Program-made: the position numbers and the translations under genes
Shown here: in pieces, positions 58,530 through 64,000 of the stretch
Numbering within the stretch: the first letter of the stretch is position 1
Layout: every line of letters begins with the position of its first letter
The notes under the pieces: model-generated
Database searches by the model: none
Seen by the model: the letters and a program-made list of their open reading frames with translations, nothing else
Told to the model about the DNA's origin: nothing
Assembly: GCF_029784165.1 (NCBI RefSeq)
Contig: NC_073695.1
Coordinates: forward strand, 233,680,380-233,744,379
Origin: Wyeomyia smithii
Lineage: Eukaryota; Arthropoda; Insecta; Diptera; Culicidae
DNA: 64,000 nt
Reading direction: 5' to 3'

Positions 58530-59556
58530 TTGGCACTTGGAATGTTGGGACTCTGCTCGAACTGGTACGCGCGGGCATCTTGGCCAGAGAGCTACGGAAG
58601 GCAAATGTGGAGGTAGCAGTCATACAAGAGGTGCGTTGGCCTAAGAACGTGAATTCCGGGCGGTTGATCTGACCGCGGGTACTTCCTTCAAGTATCACAT
58701 CTACTACAGTGGCGGCGACAGAGCGGAACGGGGCGTCGGTTTCGTGCTACTTGGAAACCAAATGAAGCGTGTTATTAGGTGGAGGCCTATTAATGACCGT
58801 CTATGCGTATTGAGGATCAAGGGCAGATTCTTTAATTACAGCCTTATCAACGTGTGCGCTCCGACAAACGATAAACCGATGACGTTCTATGAGCTCCTTG
58901 AGAAAACGTATGGAGAGTGTCCACAACACGATATAAAGATCGTCATCGGAGATACGAACGCGCAAGTCGGACGAGAGGAGTTCTTTCGTTCCGTTATTGG
59001 TAGGGAAAGCCTTCACTCTACCACCAACGACAACGGCTTGAGGTTAGTGAACTTCGCCGCGGCCAGGGGAATGGCCATCTGTAGTACCCATTTTACACGT
59101 CTAAACAATCGGAAGCACACCTGGAGACACCCTAATGGAGAGGCCTGCTCCCAGATCGACCACATGCTGATCGACGGCCGGCACTTTTCAGACGTCATAG
59201 ATGTGCGGTCCTTTCGAGGGCTAAACATCGACTCGAATTACTATCTCGTGGTAGGCAAGATTCGCGCCCGGTTGTCCAACGTATTTAAATCGAGATCGGC
59301 GAGGAAGATACGTCTGGACATCCAGAGGTTATCAGCGGAAGGAGTTGCTGCAGAGTATGCTCGGAAAGTTGATAGACGGATCGGTGAACCAGCTGGAGTG
59401 GACCTGAACGAGCAGTGGAAGCACATCCATGATGCGGTCAGCAAAACAGCGCGAGAAGTGATAGGCATGACAACGGGAACCACGCGTAGTGGGTGGTTCG
59501 ATGCTGAGTGTCTAGAGGTGACGGAGGAGACGAACCGAACCTACGCCAACACGTAA
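58530..59556 (+). pseudogene. RTE endonuclease domain, copy C
   Basis: Motifs: WKLGTWNVGTLLELVRAG, VAVIQEVRWP (catalytic Glu), frameshift near 58655, GDRAERGVGFVLLGNQMKR, FFNYSLINVCAPTNDKP, IKIVIGDTNAQVGREEFF, FAAARGMAICSTHFTRLN, CSQIDHMLIDGRHFSDV. The final catalytic motif, normally SDH, reads NIDSNYYLVV, so Asp and His are both replaced. The domain would be inactive even with its frame restored. Confidence 0.78.
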
Positions 59557-59583
59557 GTAGCAGCTAATCGTGTAACGCGTCAC

Positions 59584-60829
59584 ATGCGGGAGAAAAACCG
59601 GGAGGCAAGAGCTGCCGAAAAGAGGCTTCATCGCCGTAAGAAACGTGAGCGGAGGCGGATAATTGCTTCACCAGGCACGACACGACTCGAGTGTAGTAAT
59701 TATCGAGGCATAACCCTCCTAAATTTCGCTTACAAAATTCTCTCCCGTATCCTGCTCCAGCGACTGAGGCCGTTGCAGGAAGCCTTTGTTGAAGAATATC
59801 AATGCGGGTTTCGAGTGGGGCGATCTACAACGGACCAGATGTTTACCTTGAGACAGATCCTCGACAAGTTTCGAGAACATAACCTGCAGACACATCATCT
59901 GTTTATAGATTTTCGAGCGGCGTACCATACAGTGAAACGCAACGAGCTGTGGCAAATAATGCTAGAACATGGTTTTCCTGCTAAACATATTAAACTGATA
60001 CGTGCGACGCTCGACGGTTTCACATCATGCCTCAGGACAGCGGGCGAATTTTCGGACGCGTTTGTGACGTTGGATGGTCTGAAGCAAGGTGACGGGCTCT
60101 CGAACTTGCTGTTCAACAAAGCTTTGGAAGGTGCAATACGAAGGGCAGGAGGGCAGAGGCGCGGCACTATCATCACTAAGTCTCACATGCTTCTGGGCTT
60201 TGCGGACGACATTGATATAATTGGTGTTAACCGTAGAGCAGTTGAGGAGGCCTTTACAGCTCTCAAAAGGGAAGCTGCGAGAATTGGACTCACCATAAAC
60301 ACTGCCAAAACGAAGTACATGGTGGCTGGCGGAGAGCGTGGTAGTTCTGCGGGTGTTGGTGCTGCGGTGGAGATGGCTGGGGATACTTTCGAAGTGGTCG
60401 ACGAATTTGTTTATCTTGGTACTCGCGTGACATGTGACAACGAGGTGAGCCGCGAGGTGAAGAGGCGGATTGCGGCGGCGGATAGGGCTTAGTACGGATT
60501 GCGTAGCCAGTTTAGGTCCCGTAGCCTACAGATCCGTACGAAATTTGCGCTCTATAGGACTCTGATCCTCCCGGTGGCGCTCTACGGACATGAATCGTGG
60601 ACGTGGGGTCTTCGAGTGTAGAATCCTGCGATCAATACTCGGAGGCAAACTAGAGAATGGGGTGTGGCGCAGGCGCATGAATCACGAGCTGTACAAAGTA
60701 TACAAACACGCTGATATTGTCAAGCTGATGAAACACGGCAGGTTACAGTGGGCTGGCCATGTAGCACGGATGGCGGATGAGCGACCGGCAAAGATAATAT
60801 TTAGTAGAGAACCGGATAGAGGCCGATGA
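59584..60829 (+). pseudogene. RTE reverse transcriptase, copy C
   Basis: REARAAEKRLHRRKKRERR is joined directly to RLECSNYRGITLLNFAYKIL: the linker and the first RT residues (about 200 codons in intact relatives) are missing in frame. Then VGRSTTDQMFTLRQILDKF, FIDFRAAYHTVKRNELWQ (first catalytic Asp kept; canonical AAYD reads AAYH), LKQGDGLSNLLFNKALEG, LLGFADDIDIIGVNRRAV (FADD intact), INTAKTKYMVAGGERGSS. After TAG at 60490 come LILPVALYGHESWT and, in another frame, GVWRRRMNHELYKVYKHADI and GRLQWAGHVARMADERPAK. Confidence 0.8.
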
Positions 60830-61035
60830 CTTCGAGGCAGACCGCGCACGCGCTGGATTGGTGCTGTCGACGAGGACGACAGAGCAGCGGGTGTAAGGGG
60901 AGACTGGAAAGTAGCAGCCTAAGACCGAGTTTTGTGGAGACGTATTCTGGATTCGGCATAGATCTCTTAATGATCTGTCGCTATAAAAGTAAGGTAAGTA
61001 AGACTCACTCACGTTACTTACTCCTATACGGGCTG

Positions 61036-61950
61036 CGTTGCAGTAGAGAAAATTTGAAGGGAGAGAACAACGTAAAAAATGAAGTGTTTTTCTGCTATCA
61101 TTAGCGATACCGCCTACCGTGCAACGCACGTACTATTCAAATAAATCGTTGTGTAGTTTATTCAATGGTCAATTCGACATCAACATTCGTATTGTTGTTT
61201 ATCGCATGCCATAAATAGTAAAGTTCCAATGATATCGACATTTCGTTTTTCGTTTAGTGGCAGAGCTCAAAAGATTCGTCTCTCGAAAAAAGCCCTCATG
61301 CGGAATTCCAGCTCAATCGTGCAGTAGCCTCTTGACCAGAGCTAGGCTAAGTCACGAAATTCCATTTCTACAGACAGACAGACATTCGATAAACGCTTCT
61401 GTTGCGTGGTCTAAAATAGAATATTTTCCCGAAATGTGTTGATACTAGACATCATTTTCCCGTTGATACTAGACGTCTTTTTCCCGTGGAAGAAACAGCG
61501 ATGACCGCATGGCAGTGAATTGAAATCTAGGTCAGGGGATGCCAGACTTGTTGCTCGGCGTAGGACTTTTTAGGTCAAAACATTTGATGGAACTCCTGCA
61601 TTTTTTCATCAATGAGTAAATAAATTAAAGGATGCAAGTTGGTTAACAAATACTTTTAAGTTTAAATCAAGGCCCCACTGCGACCTGTCATCTCTAGCGA
61701 AAAAATCCTCAAACTCTTCGGGGTGCTAACTAGAATTCTGGGTGCTAACGTGAATTTCGGGTGGTAGTGGTAGATCCTATCACGGGAACGGCCTTCAAAC
61801 ACCAGTGGTTGCAACAGAGGTGAACGAAGTGTCGGTTTCGCTAGATCAATTTTGCTAGATGACGAAATTTTTACTGCTGAACGAAAGTCGAAGGTCAGTT
61901 TTTTCCATACATTCCATTGGTACCCTAATAAGATCAATTAAAATTAAACA
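61036..61950. repeat. dispersed repeat shared with 5.9-6.4 kb
   Basis: GGGAGAGAACAACGTAAAAAATG with GCGATACCGCCTACCGTGCA (61060-61130) and CATTCCATTGGTACCCTAAT (61909-61928) match the 5.94-6.32 kb blocks in order and orientation, with a longer spacer here. Not coding. Confidence 0.5.
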
Positions 61951-62977
61951 GTTCAGACATCGTTCATTATTGAATTGTAAAACAAAAGCTACGAAATTTC
62001 CCACCATTATTGCCTTTTGGCTTCGGTAAAATTATAAAGTGTAAATGTAGTCACTCGGTTTCTGCTACTGAAATCAGCAAACTTTATGCTGAGTGTTCAA
62101 CAGTTTAGTTATCAGTAAGCAATTGGTTTGTTTGGCAAGCGTTGCATTAGGTTGACGTTCCGCTGTTTTCGTGTGGACAATGTGGATTATTAAGTAAATT
62201 GATTATAATAATACTGATATCAAATCTGTAACAAAATCGTATCGGATCGGGTTTCTAAGCGTGAAAGTAATTTGTAATCTCATAGCATTAATTTTGATTT
62301 TTTAACTTTTTTTATTTCTATCCAGAAGAAATTCTGTGTTATATTTTTTGTAAATTTGCACAAAAAGCTGTTGTTTCGAATTATTCGTATGTAGAGCTGC
62401 GCTACGTGATTTTGTCTCTCTGTCATCATTTGCTGTGAATTGCGCAAAAAATCATAAAATGATAATAAAATCCCAAATCAAAAAAACCTTAATTTTTAGA
62501 GCCTTTCTCGGCTTTTTTGTTAGGTTCGTATTCCACTTTATCTATGCTTACAGTAAACAGTGTGCCTATCGAATATTTTATCTTTCTGAATATTCTAAAA
62601 TTGATGTGCATCACAAGCCCAAAACGTTTGATGTTCGATCGACACGCCGCCCGCCCTCGCGCTTCAGGCTCGCATGATGCCATATCGTACCGTGTTGTTG
62701 CATCAGCGCAGCAGTGGGTGGTAACGTCAACACCAGCAACAGAAGCAGGTGATAAAGTTCATCATCGATCGATGTATAAATTTAACCAGTCTGCCTAAAA
62801 TAGCGACAAACAGGTTTCACGCGACCCGAATCCGTTTTGTGATGTTTCGATTAGAATGGTAGGTCCTGGAAAATTACCAGATCGATCGTTCAATTGTGTT
62901 GTGAGTTTGTGACACGCTCACCGTGCACTGATCGTGCCTTTCAAAAACATTAGAGTGACCAGAAGGGAGTGTAACTT

Positions 62978-63083
62978 CCCAACAAACAAATTTGTTGGAC
63001 AACGGCTTGTTAAGCTACAGTTCAGCCGAAATGCACTGAATAATAGCTTATTAGGCTGTATACCAACAAAATTGTTTGCTGGG
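62978..63083. mobile_element. 106-bp MITE with self-complementary ends
   Basis: CCCAACAAACAAATTTGTTGG (62978-62998) is matched by the inverse of CCAACAAAATTGTTTGCTGGG (63063-63083). Each end is itself partly palindromic (CAAATTTG). The insertion lies inside a 155-codon frame (62934-63401), so that frame is unlikely to be one natural gene. Confidence 0.7.
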
Positions 63084-64000
63084 TTATTCTATTCTAACCC
63101 AGTGCATCATTTGTCCTGCTGCCACACGCCAGAGGCAAACAGCAAAGCAAAAAAGGACCACCAGCAAAGGATTTGTGCAATGCTTCACTGTAACGCAGAA
63201 GAAGGTTACAATGGTCACGTGCCTGTCAAGGGACATGTGAGAGGATCAATTTACTCGCTTGCTGCTGCTGCTGTATTTCGCCGAACCGTTTATCCATCCA
63301 AGCCTACCAATGACAGCCGTGTTGGAACTCGGCTGGCTGACTGCGGCACAAGCTGTGAAACCATTAGGTGCCAGGAGGTGATGAATATTGTATGTAAGTA
63401 AGACAACGATAGCAGTGCTAAAGGAGACATTTCCAAGGCTTCCGAAGCAGCCGGCTCTGGGCGATCCGCACCCAGTTAGTGAAATTGTGAATGAATTATG
63501 AAATGTTAATATATGTACGTGCATCTTAACGTTAGACACAGTGAGTAGCATATGTCATTTCAGCTTTAGATATTACTTCTGCGATGACAACGACAAGAAA
63601 TATTAAACAAAAACATTTCATACACCTTCTCAATGATGAAAAAGTTTAAAACCACACTAAAGAACCCCCGGTGACTTTCTACCGAACATATAATGTAGGG
63701 CACAGCTTCAGACCGGACCGAAGAGTGGCCTTCGAGTTCTCCTGGGAATCATGAAGTCATTCGTGCCGCATGTTATGAAATTTGATTAACTTTCTTCTCG
63801 CATCAATTGGACCGATACTTGCGGCACGGTTGATTCCGGTGACGGAGTAGTTGCGTGGCATGGCGACACATGTAATTGTGCTGGGAAGTTTCCTTTCCCC
63901 GACGGGCTTGACTTGCGGTTGGGTCACCAACAACGTGATATACGTTGTGTACGGGCCCCTAACGAGCCTCCTTGAACGGGTCGTGTTTCCTTTTTTTTTT
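63084..64000. other. no recognisable gene
   Basis: Open frames here lack family likeness; the 62934-63401 frame has no domain and crosses a MITE. The window ends in a T-run. Confidence 0.4.

Larger units (their letters stand above)
58140..61000 (+). mobile_element. RTE-clade LINE, copy C
   Basis: 5' UTR with the copy-A block CAGCAACTCCTATCCCTACC (58265), endonuclease (58530-59556), RT (59584-60829) and a 3' end with GTAAGGTAAGTAAG at about 60987-61000. Longest RTE copy here. One frameshift near 58655, an in-frame TAA at 59554, TAG at 60490, an internal deletion near 59690 and a frame change near 60600 inactivate it. TATAAAA occurs at about 58229 in the 5' region. Confidence 0.82.

Noticed and set aside
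62934..63401. 155-codon plus-strand protein
   Set aside because: It crosses a 106-bp MITE and shows no family likeness.

Overview
This window is eukaryotic, AT-rich and gene-poor, and it is packed with decayed transposable elements. It looks like a large dipteran genome, most likely a culicine or sabethine mosquito. The reasons are an ITmD37E transposase remnant (a Tc1/mariner branch described mainly from mosquitoes), several RTE-clade LINE copies of the JAM1 type, a LOA-like LINE with RNase H, an I-clade LINE, a tRNA-derived SINE, a non-autonomous Helitron and many MITEs. The species call is inference. I see no rRNA or tRNA gene, no CRISPR array and no bacterial operon.

Layout. 0-10 kb: AT-rich DNA with small inverted-repeat elements at 1276-1430, 1788-2561 and 9950-10117, and a repeat fragment at 5886-6417 that recurs near 61 kb. 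10.3-11.1 kb: an 11-bp minisatellite. 15.64-15.85 kb: a tRNA-type SINE. 16.55-20.5 kb: a minus-strand RTE LINE and a mosaic of two more RTE pieces. 23.4-24.85 kb: ITmD37E and mariner remnants. 27.6-30.6 kb: a degenerate 11-bp minisatellite field running into a 1,435-bp perfect (CAGTC)n array. 30.7-36.1 kb: hAT-type non-autonomous elements and a Helitron. 36.3-37.0 kb: a frame-broken mariner. 38.75-42.6 kb: a LOA-like LINE that lost its reverse transcriptase and was then hit by a second copy of the 33.9-kb hAT element. 48.17-54.05 kb: a nearly full-length I-clade LINE on the minus strand with both ORFs, a poly(A) end and an imperfect target-site duplication. 55.28-56.31 kb: a pogo-type element keeping only a Pipsqueak-like HTH. 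57.0-57.8 kb: a mariner fragment. 58.1-61.0 kb: another RTE LINE.

Host genes. The best candidate is a minus-strand first coding exon at 43379-43472. It encodes a signal peptide, ends at a canonical GTGAGT donor in phase 1, and has a CpG-rich, pyrimidine-rich upstream region with an initiator-like site near 45948. A weaker candidate internal exon lies on the plus strand at 25837-25995. No complete host gene is visible, so much of the window may be intron or intergenic sequence.

The most interesting structures are: (1) the (CAGTC)n array beside its probable 11-bp precursor field, with a related 11-bp array 17 kb away; (2) two copies of a ~487-bp hAT-like element, each inserted into nearly the same octamer GTGTGGA(C/G), one cleanly interrupting a LINE reading frame; (3) a 774-bp nested foldback element; (4) the I-clade LINE, whose ORF2 frame is broken only by five stop codons that all fit C-to-T or G-to-A transitions.
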